A stretch of 64,000 nucleotides of DNA from Silurus meridionalis (lineage: Eukaryota; Chordata; Actinopteri; Siluriformes; Siluridae). The first letter of the stretch is position 1; the number at the start of each line of letters is the position of its first letter. The notes beneath the pieces were generated by a model. It was given only the letters and a program-made list of their open reading frames with translations. It did not search any database and was not told the DNA's origin. Position numbers and translations under genes: made by a program. This document shows positions 15,440-27,193 of the stretch, piece by piece. The stretch spans positions 14,374,773-14,438,772 of the forward strand of contig NC_060893.1 of assembly GCF_014805685.1 (NCBI RefSeq). The letters are read 5' to 3'.

Positions 15440-18400
15440 ATGCAAACATACACACAGGCGTTCCAGCAGAGTCCAGCCTGCTGTCCAGGGACAAAAACAC
15501 AGGCAGATGGTAACAGAGTGGAGGAGATTAAAAACAGTCAGTGCACATCTGTAGGATATAGACACCTACACTTGCAGAATCACATGTGTGATATTAATAT
15601 AACACTGCAAGAAAAAGAGAGGGACACATGGGAAATACACTCTAACAGCAGTAGCTTATTAAAACTTAGCAGTTTTTATCAATATAAATTAGCTAGGACA
15701 TAACATACCAATTGCTCTGGAGGCAGAAAGGATAAGTGCACATGCAGTTTTACTACAGCTAATTATAAGCCAGCAATTATAAGTCAGCTATTTAGACTTT
15801 TCAAGTCTGAGTCCTCAACTACAGCCAAAATGCACAACTGGAAAATGTCAGTGCTGTCAAAGATTTTATGCAAATGTTTATTCTGCAATGTATCACCTTC
15901 AGGTCAAATCTAAAATGTACACAGTGTACAAAGTTACAATACAGTTAAATACATGCAAGTTAAAGTCATCTGCAACATTTGGAATGACTGGTGTGTAGCA
16001 ATTAGTTACACACAAGTCATTCTAAACCAAAATTTATTTTTTAAGTACATTTTGTCCCCGAACACATAGTTTTCTATGAAATTAAAGAAGAACCAGCTAG
16101 GAGCTCTGCCTACTTGGAAACTTATTTTAGAATGATAAGTTTCCTGTGTAAAGCTCCCAGAAGATGTAATTTGTTCTTTGACATGGTGGGGTTTGACATG
16201 ACTTTACAAAAATAATTTTCAGCATTAGTGTATAAATGGCATCCAATGCTATCCAAACAACCACAAGCAGAATAAAAGTGATAGTGATGGATTTAATTAA
16301 AACGGTGCGAACAAACACTAAATCTAAAAGCAGCAAATAACAGCAGCAGTAAAGGATTCCATTTTTTTGTCACAGATGTGATTTTCAGTGAATGCTTATG
16401 CATTTGCACACCAAAGCATGTTTGCTTGCTGCCTTGCTCCATTTCATTTACTTTTTATAGTATTTGTCTACAACAGTACCTTATCTGTTCTAAAACGTGA
16501 TGTACTGCTGCTTTACTACGTTCAAATGCTTGATTTCAATGTTTGTATATTTAATTTATGCATATATCATTTAATTATTATACAAAATTAAATTAATTAT
16601 ATACTCTAGATTCTTATATCATCAACTGAACAAAATATCTATTTCTTTCAACAAAAATAGTCAAAACAATGTTGGATTATATTTTATATAGATTTTTTTT
16701 TAAGCATAGTTATCAACTTGCCATCTGTAATTATCATTAAAAACAATACAAATGTTGATTTACACAAAATGCTTCACCTTGAATAAATGCTGGGGGTTTT
16801 TTTTTACAGAAAGAAACAACCCAGCATGAGTGAATTTGCTCTAAGGAGAAATCCCCCAGCAGCCACTATAAGCTATAAAATGTCTAAATTAAAGATAGTT
16901 AAACTCAATATGTGGCTTTAGCATTTTATAAAGTACACTTTTATACATAAATACCTTGAATTAGAATTTTATAATGGTCATAATAAGCTAAATTTAGTTC
17001 TTTACAAATCCGAATAATCGTATTAACAAAATAATTGTTAGTTGCTCTAATTATTACACCTACATGTAATCAGTGTGTCCAACACAGATACATAATAGGG
17101 TTTGTGCTTTAATCCTTTTTGCATATGTATACTAGGAATGTACACATAAATGCAAATATACATAAAGGAAAATGTTTCAACACATACTGTCTTGCTCTTC
17201 ATTTCACCTTTCACCTCTCATGAGAGAAATACTGATTTGACATCTTTCTATCTTAATCATTTTAAATGCTCTAATGATGACCAGTCCAGCAGAAGGTAGT
17301 CTTTCCTTAGCTCCACTCTAGACAATTCATTAGCTAACATGCCTTTGTGAAGTATGGGTTTGGCAACAGAAGAAGGCAGAGAGTCTGTGCTGTATTCACA
17401 CATTTGTGTGTTCTATGACGTGAGTTCTTTCCAGCAGGTGTGTGTCTGGACCTGTGGACCAGGCCACACTACTGGCCACATTATGTACAACCAGCAGACA
17501 TAGTGAGAGCCATGGCTAAACATTTATTAGGCAGTAAATGAGCAGTTATATAAGCAATAAAAATCAAGAATTCGTGGTTTTATTTTTTTTAAAGTATAAC
17601 AAGAAGAATCTCAGCAGTCATGACCTATTCCACAAATTTTGATTAACAGCCCAGTCTGGAGAGCAAGGTGCTGGATAAAAACATGGCTGCCAGGAGAAGT
17701 TCTATGAGAACCAGGCATGTTATTTCCATATAATATTAATACACAGCATACACAAGCCCACAAACAGTGGACTGAACCCACTCCCTGGGATTACATCATC
17801 TTTCCTTTCAAGTTCACATCAAAGATGTTCAAGAAGTGTTCATGATGCAAGTGGCCTTAAAGTAACCCTAATGAAATCAGCATGCTCCCGCTGCGTCTAG
17901 CTTTCAACAGTATTGGGAGAGACAGAGGGCTTTGCAGTAGATAAACAGTCAATAACCAGGGCACATCCTGTCAGTCCAGGCCAGGGGCTTCCCTCCTCAT
18001 AAGCAAACCATTATACAAAACTTAACTTGTTTAAAGTGGTTACTGCGCTGCCCTCCACTCTATACAACCCTAAAAATGCCTACAGCTGCAAGCCAACTGA
18101 GTCTCCCATTAACTTCCATTGACCTCATATTTTCCAGGGCTTTCCACAGTGCCCTGTCCTGCTGGCTCCCACTTTTAAAGATTATCATTTTCTGTTGGCA
18201 TAGAAACAGCAGCAATTGGAATGGAATAAGTACAATTTCACTCTGTACTGTGTCTTACTAAAGACCGCAGATACATAGCATGGGAATAAAACAGGATAGA
18301 GCATGAGAAAAAGCAGGCTTAGGGCATTAAGCAAGGCAAATTAAGACTCTGCTAGTCTCAAGAGAGATTTTTGAAAAGAAATGCATGTGCCTCAATATGG

Positions 18401-21343
18401 CTGATTGACTTCAGTGACTTAATCCCTAAACTGAGGACGACAGGGTAGGGGTGCACGTAATTAAAGATGAATGCAAGATCAGCTTTGCAATTTCCACATT
18501 TTTTTTTAAATCCCGACAGAAACAGCTTTGAGTTACTTTTCAGTAATGACATATTTGGAGCAGAGATGCTTGGAAAGGCAAAAGCCATTAAGCTTTAGAA
18601 GGGAAATTGCTGGCTGTGAGTGATAGGATTCATACAGCTTAGTAGATTTCACAAATTCACAACTGACACAATACATTACGTACACAGCAGACATAATTAA
18701 AGTAGAAAAAAGGTACTTATTTTCAGTAAGTTGCAATGTTTCCACACGGACGGTTAATGACGTGATACCGGAGAAAATGTACCTCTTCTAACTTTTATAT
18801 TAATTACCTATTCAGAGAATATTTGTTTCTCTGTGAATAATAGACATATTTATTGTCTGTGAGGCCAAGTATTCACTGAAATTCAGGTTGTTTAATTTAT
18901 GTGTCTGTGAAAAGAGATGACAGAGGCGGCAGAGAGCGCACCCAGTCTGTTTTCTTAATTTTACAAAAGCAGTGTTTTTGTTGTTATTATAAGTGTATAC
19001 AAATAAAAGTAACCCTTTACAGATTTGAATGATGTATTGTTCTTTTCTGTACGATCAAAAAAGACAGTAATTTAAGTTTCAGTGTTATGAGAAAAAAGAA
19101 AAAAAAGCCACAAAACGTTCCTGTGCGCTTGTTGACCCCAAAGGGTTTACTGTTTGATTCGAGACTTGGCGCATCAGTAAAACAAACGTTTGGTGATTAA
19201 AAAAATAATAAAATAATGTAATTTAATTTAAAAATAAATTATTTTATTATTATTATTATTTTTAGATATATATGAGTAAAGAAAGGACATCGTGAATAAA
19301 TGGGTGTTGCGCTGAAGGTTTTAATTTCGTCTCATATATTTATTTATATTTTTAATAAAAATTGTGAAACTGAAATGAGCGCTGCATTAGTCGCATATTA
19401 ATACAATTAGTGCCGTTAAAATGAATTCGCATTAATGTGTTAATTTTTAAAGCCCTAATTAATATAACCAAATTTCAAATTTTGTTACCTAATAAATGTA
19501 TCTAGGCTGAAAATCCACCATATAGAACACAAGCAGAGAAAAGATAAAGATGATCAGGTGATCAGGAATGTCTCTGTTCTCAGTCGTTTACATTGCTGAC
19601 TCAATCTGTCTCATCCACATTAACCAAACTTCTTGTTGCCTTCTGCCTTGCTCGTTGTTATCTTGTTAAACTAGTCTACGTCTAAGTACTGATAACAGAA
19701 AAATCTACTTAAGTACAGTAACAAAGTATTTGTACTTCGTTACTTCCCACCTCTGCAAAACAGCAAGCTTGACTTGAAAAAAAAGGCCATGCTCATGCAC
19801 AAGATGAGTACGTGTCTCTCTGCTTTTGCCAAGTTAAAAACTTGGCAATCAGCTCTGGCCAATACTTCCCACATTGCTGGTGTCAAAACACATTTGACAC
19901 CAAGCAGACAGTTAACATAATGTGGTCAACTTTCTCAAATAATTAATAACTCACTAGTAATGTTATCAATCTGTGAACTACAGAAGAGCCTGATTTCACT
20001 GCTATTGTTATTGAATAAATGTAAACTTAAAAAACTGTCATTTGCATGGGTGCTGTTATGTTGAGAATGCGAGGTTGCACAAAGCACTAAAAGCAATAAT
20101 TGTGACAAAGTATTTTTATACTTTATTTTAATATTTTTATAATTAATTGTTAGATTTCTGTCATATTTTCAGTATGAGATTAGGCAATTTTTTTTTTTTT
20201 TTTTTACATATAGCAGTACTAGGAGCTAGCCACTGGGTCAGTGTGTATTCTTAGCTGGTGCTGACATCAGAAGTGTCATGCCATACTAGTGTTATATGAT
20301 GAACCACAGAAAGTTCAAAGGGTGAAAGCAAGGGCACTTCTTTCTGTCAAATACATGTTAGGAATAATTACCAAGGCCTAAAATCAGTCACCAATGTGTA
20401 AAGGCTGTGTGCACAAGAACAGTGAGGGGAGGGTAGAGATAGACAGCCAAAGTGCATAGCGCTACTGGAAATGATATAATAAGAGAACTGCGTGAGAGCA
20501 CTTGAGGACTTCATGCACAAAAAAAAAGAAAAAGAAAACAAAAATGAAAGTGCGAGAAGAAGATAAATTTCAGAATGCACAAGTCGAGGCTATTCAAAAT
20601 GATGCAAGTAGCACCCTCTGTTGGTAAAGTTGCACTATAATGTCAATCAGGTAAAAACAAATAACTCATACACTGTAAAACAAACTGCATTGCTGCATCT
20701 GTACCTGTAAGTAGGAACACTTTGTGGAATGTCCCATCCAGCTTGCTCAGGAGAATGTGGACAAACCCATCTTTGGGAAGCTGACCAGCGTCCTTGGTGC
20801 TTTGGTCATACACCACCACCTCATGTCTCCTGCTCAAATCAACCTGGACACAGGCACACACACACACAAATAGTATTAAAAGAGAAGTGTCAAAAATTTG
20901 AACAGGAACAATAAAAAACAGAAGCAAATGCTAGAAAAAAACCTTCACATCTTACACCATATACATTCACTATTAAGTGTTGCCAATGAGAGCTCTGTCA
21001 GTATATATATAAATAAGGTTCGGTGAAATAATAAAATACTGAGAATACTTGTTATTTTTGGTCGATCAAATGCAAACCAGTATCTAACTAATGACACCAC
21101 AGTTTCATCAGTTGTCTGTAATATACTGCAAGGTGAGCTGTTTCAATATACTATTTATATCCTTGTCAGACAGCCCTACCTTGAGGAATGGTAATATGTG
21201 CTATAATGATAGGTTCTAATGCCAATTAAACATTGCTAATTAGAGAGCAAAGGAGTAGCAAAGGACTGTTAATATGTTTGCAGAGATATAAGATTGGCAG
21301 CAATGCAATATATGTTGCATGCACAAATACAGTTCACATGTGC

Positions 21344-21395
<52 letters not shown>

Positions 21396-21579
21396 TGCAG
21401 TGGCAGCACTAAGCTGTGTATGGCTGCACGCTAACCCGGCTGCCTCAATGTTGTCAGGCAGTTTTTAATCACGTGACCATCAAGCTGCTCTGCTCTGCAC
21501 TCTGTAGAGTGACTCAGTATAATACAGGCAGAGGAGAAGAGAGAGGAGGAAAGAACAGAAGCAAAGGCAGTGTCTATAG

Positions 21580-21614
<35 letters not shown>

Positions 21615-23558
21615 GATGTACCATTATTAAACCTAAGGGCATGTTACAATTTTGGGGAAAAAAACAACACAAAATGACAATAAATCGTACAGTACAGACA
21701 GCATGGATTAGGACAGGTGAAGAGAAGATAAACAAGATGAATATGCAAGTTATAAAAATCAACTGACACCATGTCATACTCATGAACGAATTACCATGAG
21801 GGTGTGTCTGACTAGCAAATAAAAATTGATTATGTGCTTGTGCTTACGCAGCAGCCTTGCTAGCTGCAGACTGGCAGAGCGCCCCAGGTGACATCATCAG
21901 CCCAAGGTCAGGCCCCAATGCCAAATTTCCAAGCTGCCCTTTCTTAAGCACACAGCTGAAAACTATAGAAGTTGGAATAAAATACCATTTTAAACAAATT
22001 AGTTTCAACTTTTTATTTGTTATCAGTGCAGACTATGTAAGCTAGTAAAGATAAAATTTGTGGAATAATAGAATCATTTTAAAAATTGAAATTAGAATGG
22101 AGTGATAATACAAGATGTTGAGTGCTACACCTATTTGTTGTCTTATCACATTTCTACTCTCCACCCTCTTCCAAGCTGGCTGAACAAGGTGTTCCACCTT
22201 AATTGGATGAGAGCTAAATCAGCTGGATGACATCATCACCTGGGGGATTACAGTCTCTGTGTGTGGCTTGGCCTTCTGCCTGATCCTGTTTACATAACGA
22301 AACATAAACCCTTGCTAAAAAGCCAAAATGTATAAAAGTTATATAAAAACTTCGCAAACAAAGAATTACCGCATTGCATATAATGACGTCTCTTTATTTA
22401 ATTTGGCATTCACAGCAATTAACTAGTTCACACTTTCCTTATGATACACCCTGTAGTGCTGCTTTCTCACACACAGAGCAGCCTATTGATATTAGTACAA
22501 TTTGTTCATTATAAATCTTACTAATCCAACAGAATTAACAATGAACAAAATCACCTGGCAATTTATATTAAGGACATGGTGTAAGGAGGTATACTATTTT
22601 GCTCTTTCACACAGTTCCAAAATATGGCCTCACTCTGCAGGAGACATTTGTGCATTATTCAAAAAGCTTCCCTGAAAACAAGCTCACATCACACAGGCCT
22701 TGGCCTCTTGCTTTGCACTGCTATCATCCCTGACCATCAGCTGTGCAGCAAGACAGAGAAGTACAATACACACTGTTCACTGGTACGAGCTATACCAAGT
22801 AGAAGCAACTAGCACAAACTTGCAATGTACAAGAAGCATATCTTATTTATATGTTCTCATAAAGTGTTCCCAAGATGATCAATCTCATAAGAAATTGTAG
22901 AATACTGTGAACGAATGCAAACAAGCAGAAACAAAGGAAAATCCATATAGCTTCCTATCGCCAAATGTATACCTTGTTCTTTGCATGTTTGTCTACAGTG
23001 CCTGAAGAATACTGTATTCTGAAGACATCCAAACTATGAAAGAACATGTATGGAATTATTTACAGTAGCTGATAAAAACAAAACAAAATAAAAAACGGAA
23101 TATGTTTTATATTTTAGATGGTCCAAAGTAACTACATTTAGCTTTAATGACATCTTGGCAAACTTCATTTATCAGATTCATGAGGTAGCAAAGGGTTGTC
23201 AATACTTAATTTGTGATAGTTCTTACGTGCTTAATGTGCTTTAGACCATCAAGTGTCTTGTGCAAAGGAAAGGGTGAGTACAGAGTCAATTGCTAAAACT
23301 ACTATAGAAATCCATATTATGGAAAGAAACACTCCCTCCACAATTACCCAATCTAAATCCAGTTGAGATGGCTTGGTGCGAGTTGGACCAGAGAGGTTGG
23401 GAAAAGCAGTCAACACCTTACCTCTGAAAACTCCTCAAGATTGTTTGAAAATCATTCCAGGTGACTACCCCATGAGACTGACGAGAGAATGCAATGAGTA
23501 TACAAATCTGCCACCAAAAGGTGGTGTGTGTACGTATGTGTATATTTTATATATTAAA

Positions 23559-23640
<82 letters not shown>

Positions 23641-26600
23641 ACTGTGTAACGACAGTACTGCTAAAATAGAAATTTGACTTCTAAATATAAAACCTGATAG
23701 TGACATGCTGGTGACAGCATTAAGACATACTGTCAAGCAGGAATCACACACTTGCTATGTAATTTGCCTTTCACAGAGCATGTTTATTACATTTTAACTT
23801 GTTGCCAACCCACATCACCGTCTTCTGCAGTGTCCTCTGAAGACAGGTCAGCAAATCCTAACTCGTAAAACAGGTGTCAGAATTCATATCAGAGGACCAG
23901 TGTGTTTGCTTAAAAACATTATGTTGGGTAGCACATTTTTTTTTACATATCTAAATGAGTTCAAAATAAATACTTAGATATATTTTAAAGATATATTTTG
24001 TATGTCTACTTAGACAAGGACCTGCATCATTACCTCTCTTTGCCTTGTGCATTTAACGCCCTACAGCTCAGTTTAGCAATTTTTTAACTCAGTCTGTCAT
24101 TTGTCGAAGTGCTTTCAAATCAGAAGCTGGCCTGGACCACCTAGCTTTGATCAACTTGGATTTTCTTTTTCTACAGTAAACACAGAAGTTGTCACTCCAG
24201 GTGTAAACTATGATATTGCTCTAATGCTCCACAACATCCTTGTTCAGATCACAACATCCTTGTCTAATTTTTGAATTTTTAGTGGGTGGAAGCATATTTG
24301 CATTTAGGCATATAGTGGAGGAAACGGTACCATGATATCTAACAGAATAGAGAAAGGTACTGTCTGTCTTAGAAAAAAACACTACTAGCTTTTTAGTTCC
24401 AGAAATATTAATTTGCAGGCGATAATGAGGTACATTCCATTTTCATTAGTCTCTTCTATCCATTCCTCAGCCAAAAGCCTCATACTCTCTAGTCACCGTC
24501 TCCTCCAGGCCATCCTCTCAGTCTGTCCTCACCATGGGCAACTACTGAACCATCTGTCAATAGCAACTCAATGGAACATTTGGCAGAATGGATTAGCATA
24601 AGCCGAGAAATGGCCTCATTTGTCACTCCATATAAAGCCCTATTATTGCCCTTTACACCTTGCCTGTCTAGCTACTTTACTTAACATTGACATCAGAAAT
24701 TCATTGTTTGCTAAACCTATAAACATTTTGACTTGCTAAATTCATGTGACAATATTTAGAATTATCCAACAGTGTGCAATCCATACATGCTAACTGTATA
24801 ACTTAAACTATGCCTAAATAAAACTAAGATAAATACTCATGTACATTTGTGATGCTAGCAGGGAACTGGAATTTTTTTTTCATTGTAACCCATTAAACAC
24901 CTGAAAGCACATAAATATGATGCCCAGTTGGTCAGTAATTTTTACTCATCATATTATGGGGACAAAGTGTATGAAACGTTGTTTTTAGTGACAAGAACAA
25001 AAACACATGAACATTCCTTCTTCAAAGTTCAGCATTAGACAGTGCAAATATTTGAAGACAAACTTATGATTAAGTTGTCTGTATCCCCAGGTACACAAGT
25101 CCACTTCAACAACCACTGCTCTAATGACAATTTGTCCATAGCATGCGGTAGCATATCACCAATAGGGCCAGTACTGAACAAATAATGAAGGAATAACTGC
25201 TACACAATTAGAAAAATTGTTGCCACAAAGTCCAAAATCCAAAATGGACTACGTAATATGACAAGAACAACTTACTCTCATTACTATCTATGTGTAGATT
25301 AATGCACCTCATCAATTAATGCCCGCCTTCCTTTTATGCAAAATTGAACTGCAGTGGTGGCTCTTACTTGCTTTGCTTTCACATTAAGTCCACTGCCCCA
25401 GGCCCTGCCCGGAGTCTTGAGCAGTGTTTGCATGCAGGGAAGGTTTGATCAGGAGCCTGTGCTGATTGTACTGACACACTGCATGTGCTTTTCCTGCGCA
25501 TTGTCATTGGTCAAACAAAAGAGGATGATGTCATGCTTAGCCAATAACAAAGAGTCTCTAGTGTCCACTCGGTCCTGCCTCTCCTGCTGCAGCCGGTTTG
25601 CTCCATCTTTATCCAGACAATGCATTAAATCAGAATCGTTATCAACTTTACTGAGGGACAGTTTACAGCTACAGGACACAACCAAAGAGAGTGAGTGAAA
25701 ACCCAGGACTAATATATTGACTTGTTATATTAATGGAAGTTCAGCAGAGCTGGTCTGATGACACAGTTTGCTTTCCTTTGGGAACCAAATAGCAAACAAA
25801 ATCCCAGTGTAAGCAGATTACATTTATGCATCAAACCAGATCCCAGGTCCAAGTTGCATTGTTTACTGCTGAATAATGAATGAAATATAACGTTTAAATC
25901 CAACTATTCTACAGTCTAATTACTCTAATAATTTTCTTTTTTCAAACCTATGCTGTCTGTATCAGTGATAAGCTACAGCAAAAAGAACCACAAAAAGCAT
26001 ATGAGAATAACAGAGAAAAACGGAGTAAACCGTAGCAGGTCAGGCATTTATGTCTGAAATTCAAGATGTGAAACCAGAAAAAAAAAGTCTTATGAACTGC
26101 CAATTAAATAGATTTGTCACACCTGCACCATCTTAAGGTCAGTGTCACACTGGATTACATACCACATAATAACCATAGACAGATCCGGTTTATATTATGT
26201 ATATTAAGTTCTGCAGGGAAAAAAAATCAATCCTCAATATACTACATTGCATGATTAATGAATGTACAGTATGTACATATATTTGTGCTGAAGAAAGCTG
26301 ATTAGACCATATACACAACTAGTTTGGGTACTCTGTTAGATATGCTTCACTTGGGATTGCCTCCCTACTTATTTCAGTTTCACCACATGCCTAAATGTGT
26401 CATGAGAGTTTGTTGAGATGGAACAAATGATGTCATATACAACTAAATGTCATGGAAAGTGCAGGCATCCAATTTCTGCATCACCCATAAACAATAAACT
26501 TACAGTGACCTCCCAAACACAGAGTGCTTGGAAGTCCAAGTGCAGTCTCTAGGCAGATGACCAGCCCATTAATCAACTCTCCATTCACAGTTGAAAGTGT

Positions 26601-27079
26601 TTGTTAAAAATTAAACTAAACCAAACTTCTTACAAGAGGTAATGTCGAACACTGTATATGCATAAGAATTTGACCATGTCGTATTGGAAGTGAGTGCCAC
26701 TTTAATAGCTGTTCACAAACAGTAAAAAAGTCAATTTGTTCAACTGTTATACTGTAACATACTCTTCAAAAAAAAAAAAAGTTTTTGTAATAAAACCTTT
26801 AAAAAATAAAATCTTGCCCTATTCAAAATTACAGGCATTGTAGTATACCTTGACCTTGCCGTTGGGCTGCAGGAGCTCTGTGATAGAAACCTTGTCCTGC
26901 TGCAGTCTTCTCTTGACAAGTTTGGAGCAGCAGACATTGACAGCTCCGTGGACGTGTGAAGCATTGTACTCAGAGAAGGTGCGGCTGTCAATGACGAGCA
27001 GGCGGCCGGCCCCACGCTGCAGAAGCCCTGCCAGGCGCTTAATGTCCATGGCACTGCGACGGCTCTTCTCCCCGGCCAT
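1..27079 (-). CDS. dusp8: Dual-specificity phosphatase 8 (MAP-kinase phosphatase), six coding exons, 3' end outside window
   Basis: Coding exons in order are 27079-26849, 20843-20705, 1610-1444, 1193-1034, 753-630 and 429-1. All junctions are GT-AG and the phases match, giving 416 complete codons. Residues 1-130 form the rhodanese-like MAPK-binding domain with the basic docking motif KLVKRRLQQ (about residues 53-61). The phosphatase domain spans about 160-305, with general acid Asp215 in PVNDN and the loop HCLAGISRSA, whose Cys is residue 246, the position I recall for human DUSP8. The tail motifs RLKRSFSLDIKS (about 373-384) and KLCKLDSPS (about 404-412) and the segment LPMSLSQPCLP point to DUSP8 rather than DUSP16. 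DUSP8 dephosphorylates Thr and Tyr of JNK and p38 kinases (family knowledge). The C-terminal tail continues past base 1. The a/b fish paralogue cannot be decided here. Confidence 0.95.
630..753 (-). CDS. dusp8: dusp8 coding exon 5 (catalytic P-loop)
   Basis: 124 nt, phase 1 to 2, acceptor CCTTTTTAG|ATAAAG and donor CATACAG|GTAAAA. It carries the signature VHCLAGISRSATIAIAYIMK, with nucleophile Cys246 and Arg252, so the phosphatase is predicted active. Confidence 0.96.
1034..1193 (-). CDS. dusp8: dusp8 coding exon 4 (phosphatase domain, general-acid loop)
   Basis: 160 nt, phase 0 to 1, acceptor GTTTTAG|GATCTG and donor TTCATTG|GTAAGG. It encodes DLMAQNGITYVLNASNTCPK and the loop RIPVNDNYCEKLLPWLDK, in which Asp215 is the expected general acid. 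Confidence 0.95.
1444..1610 (-). CDS. dusp8: dusp8 coding exon 3 (linker and start of phosphatase domain)
   Basis: 167 nt, phase 1 to 0, acceptor CTTGACAG|GTGGC and donor AACAAG|GTAAGA. It encodes GGFAAFSSCFPGLCEGKP, the DUSP8-type LPMSLSQPCLPVANVGP, and RILPHLYLGSQKDVLNK, the first beta strand of the phosphatase domain. Confidence 0.95.
2404..2474. repeat. (CA)n microsatellite
   Basis: About 35 CA units in the 19-kb dusp8 intron. Confidence 0.97.
5651..5768 (-). CDS. Candidate alternative first coding exon inside the 19-kb dusp8 intron
   Basis: On the minus strand an ATG at 5768 opens 39 codons, starting MSLEVVISSPEECFCSP and ending in the basic stretch RLKIRVRRMKEARELR. It runs into a possible donor GAG|GTGTGT at 5651/5650 in phase 1. 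The DNA upstream (5880-6190) is CT/GA-rich and contains GCGAGTACGGGCCGTAC, as a secondary promoter might. I do not recognise the peptide. It could be an alternative start of dusp8, or the distal first exon of a downstream same-strand neighbour (in human, MOB2 lies downstream of DUSP8 on the same strand). The ATG context is weak. Confidence 0.3.
7244..7283. repeat. (TG)n microsatellite
   Basis: About 20 units, dusp8 intron. Confidence 0.97.
9050..9240 (+). mobile_element. L2-like LINE 3' tail
   Basis: TCTTGCCATTGGTCGCCACTG and GGAAAGCTGCTTTGGGCCAA, then AAAAGCGTTATATAAATAAA parallel the tail at 49520-49650. Diverged. Confidence 0.6.
10388..10442. repeat. (CA)n microsatellite
   Basis: About 27 units, dusp8 intron. 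Confidence 0.97.
13865..13923. repeat. (TG)n microsatellite
   Basis: About 29 units, dusp8 intron. Confidence 0.97.
15386..15435. repeat. (CA)n microsatellite
   Basis: About 25 units, dusp8 intron. Confidence 0.97.
16830..17010 (+). repeat. Dispersed repeat, copy 1
   Basis: AAGGAGAAATCCCCCA, GCAGCCACTATAA and GTTAAACTCAATATGTGGCT also occur in the same order at 41424-41600. Same orientation. Family not recognised. Confidence 0.6.
19676..19756. mobile_element. DNA-transposon-like (MITE) fragment, ACTTAAGTA family
   Basis: CTACTTAAGTACAGTAACAA then GTACTTCGTTACTTCCCACC TCTG, end-matched with 49704-49880. Confidence 0.5.
20705..20843 (-). CDS. dusp8: dusp8 coding exon 2 (rest of rhodanese-like domain)
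   Basis: 139 nt, phase 0 to 1, encoding VDLSRRHEVVVYDQSTKD through KVFLLTG. The acceptor is GTGTCCAG|GTTGAT with a TG-rich tract upstream, and the donor is TTACAG|GTACAG. The split Gly codon joins exactly to the next exon to give LLTGGFAAF, typical of this family. Confidence 0.95.
21347..21393. repeat. (TG)n microsatellite
   Basis: About 23 units, in the 6-kb dusp8 intron. Confidence 0.97.
21581..21614. repeat. (AAT)n microsatellite
   Basis: 11 units. Confidence 0.97.
23110..23530. mobile_element. Decayed Tc1/mariner element (transposase C-terminus)
   Basis: Plus-strand translation gives LNPVEMAWCELDQRGWEKQS, LKTPQDCLKIIPGDYPMRL and PPKGG, the end of a Tc1-like transposase including the final catalytic Glu in NPVE. 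The preceding part (23220-23340) resembles Tc1 element non-coding sequence. Interrupted and adjoining a TA microsatellite. Confidence 0.7.
23567..23638. repeat. (TA)n microsatellite
   Basis: About 36 units next to the Tc1 remnant. Confidence 0.97.
26849..27079 (-). CDS. dusp8: dusp8 coding exon 1 (start codon, MAPK-docking half of rhodanese domain)
   Basis: 77 codons beginning MAGEKSRRSAMDIKRLAGLL. The start is chosen by similarity to the DUSP8 N-terminus and by a good context (A at -3, G at +4); no in-frame ATG lies upstream in the exon. It contains LVIDSRTFSEYNASHV and the basic motif CSKLVKRRLQQDKVSI. The donor is AAG|GTATAC (GT at 26848-26847), phase 0. Confidence 0.95.
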
Positions 27080-27193
27080 AATAGGGCTCAGTCGCACAAA
27101 GAAGGACCACACCACTGGTGCACTCTAGGTAGATGCTATAAGCGTCAGATCAGCCAAGCAGCTTCAAGACAGACCTTATGGCTGCCATATTTC
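27080..27193 (-). promoter_or_regulatory. dusp8: dusp8 5' untranslated part of exon 2, with short upstream ORF
   Basis: A strong acceptor (TTTCCTTATTTTCTCCTCAG, ending at 27194) opens the exon at 27193. The leader holds an upstream ATG at 27188 that opens a 12-codon reading frame ending in TGA at 27150, before the main start. An upstream ORF could lower or gate translation; this is inference. Confidence 0.7.
27150..27188 (-). promoter_or_regulatory. Upstream ORF (12 codons) in the dusp8 leader
   Basis: ATGGCAGCC opens at 27188 and stops at TGA 27152-27150, 71 nt before the dusp8 ATG. It lies entirely within the predicted leader, so it would be translated on any mRNA using the 27193 acceptor. 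No peptide similarity is recognised. Confidence 0.45.

Larger units (their letters stand above)
1611..20704 (-). other. 19-kb dusp8 intron between rhodanese and phosphatase exons
   Basis: Apart from the candidate exon at 5651-5768, it holds five dinucleotide arrays, an L2-like LINE tail (9050-9240), part of a dispersed repeat shared with 41410-41600 (16830-17010), DNA-transposon-like fragments (19280-19460, 19676-19756) and long AT-rich stretches. A CT-rich run lies at 6050-6170. Reading frames here are short and show no family signature. Confidence 0.6.
20844..26848 (-). other. 6-kb dusp8 intron within the rhodanese-domain coding sequence
   Basis: AT-rich sequence with TG, AAT and TA microsatellites and a decayed Tc1/mariner copy (23110-23530). 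Nothing else is recognised. Confidence 0.6.

Noticed and set aside
26850..27128. Plus-strand open frame over dusp8 exon 1
   Set aside because: Antisense shadow of the rhodanese-domain exon.
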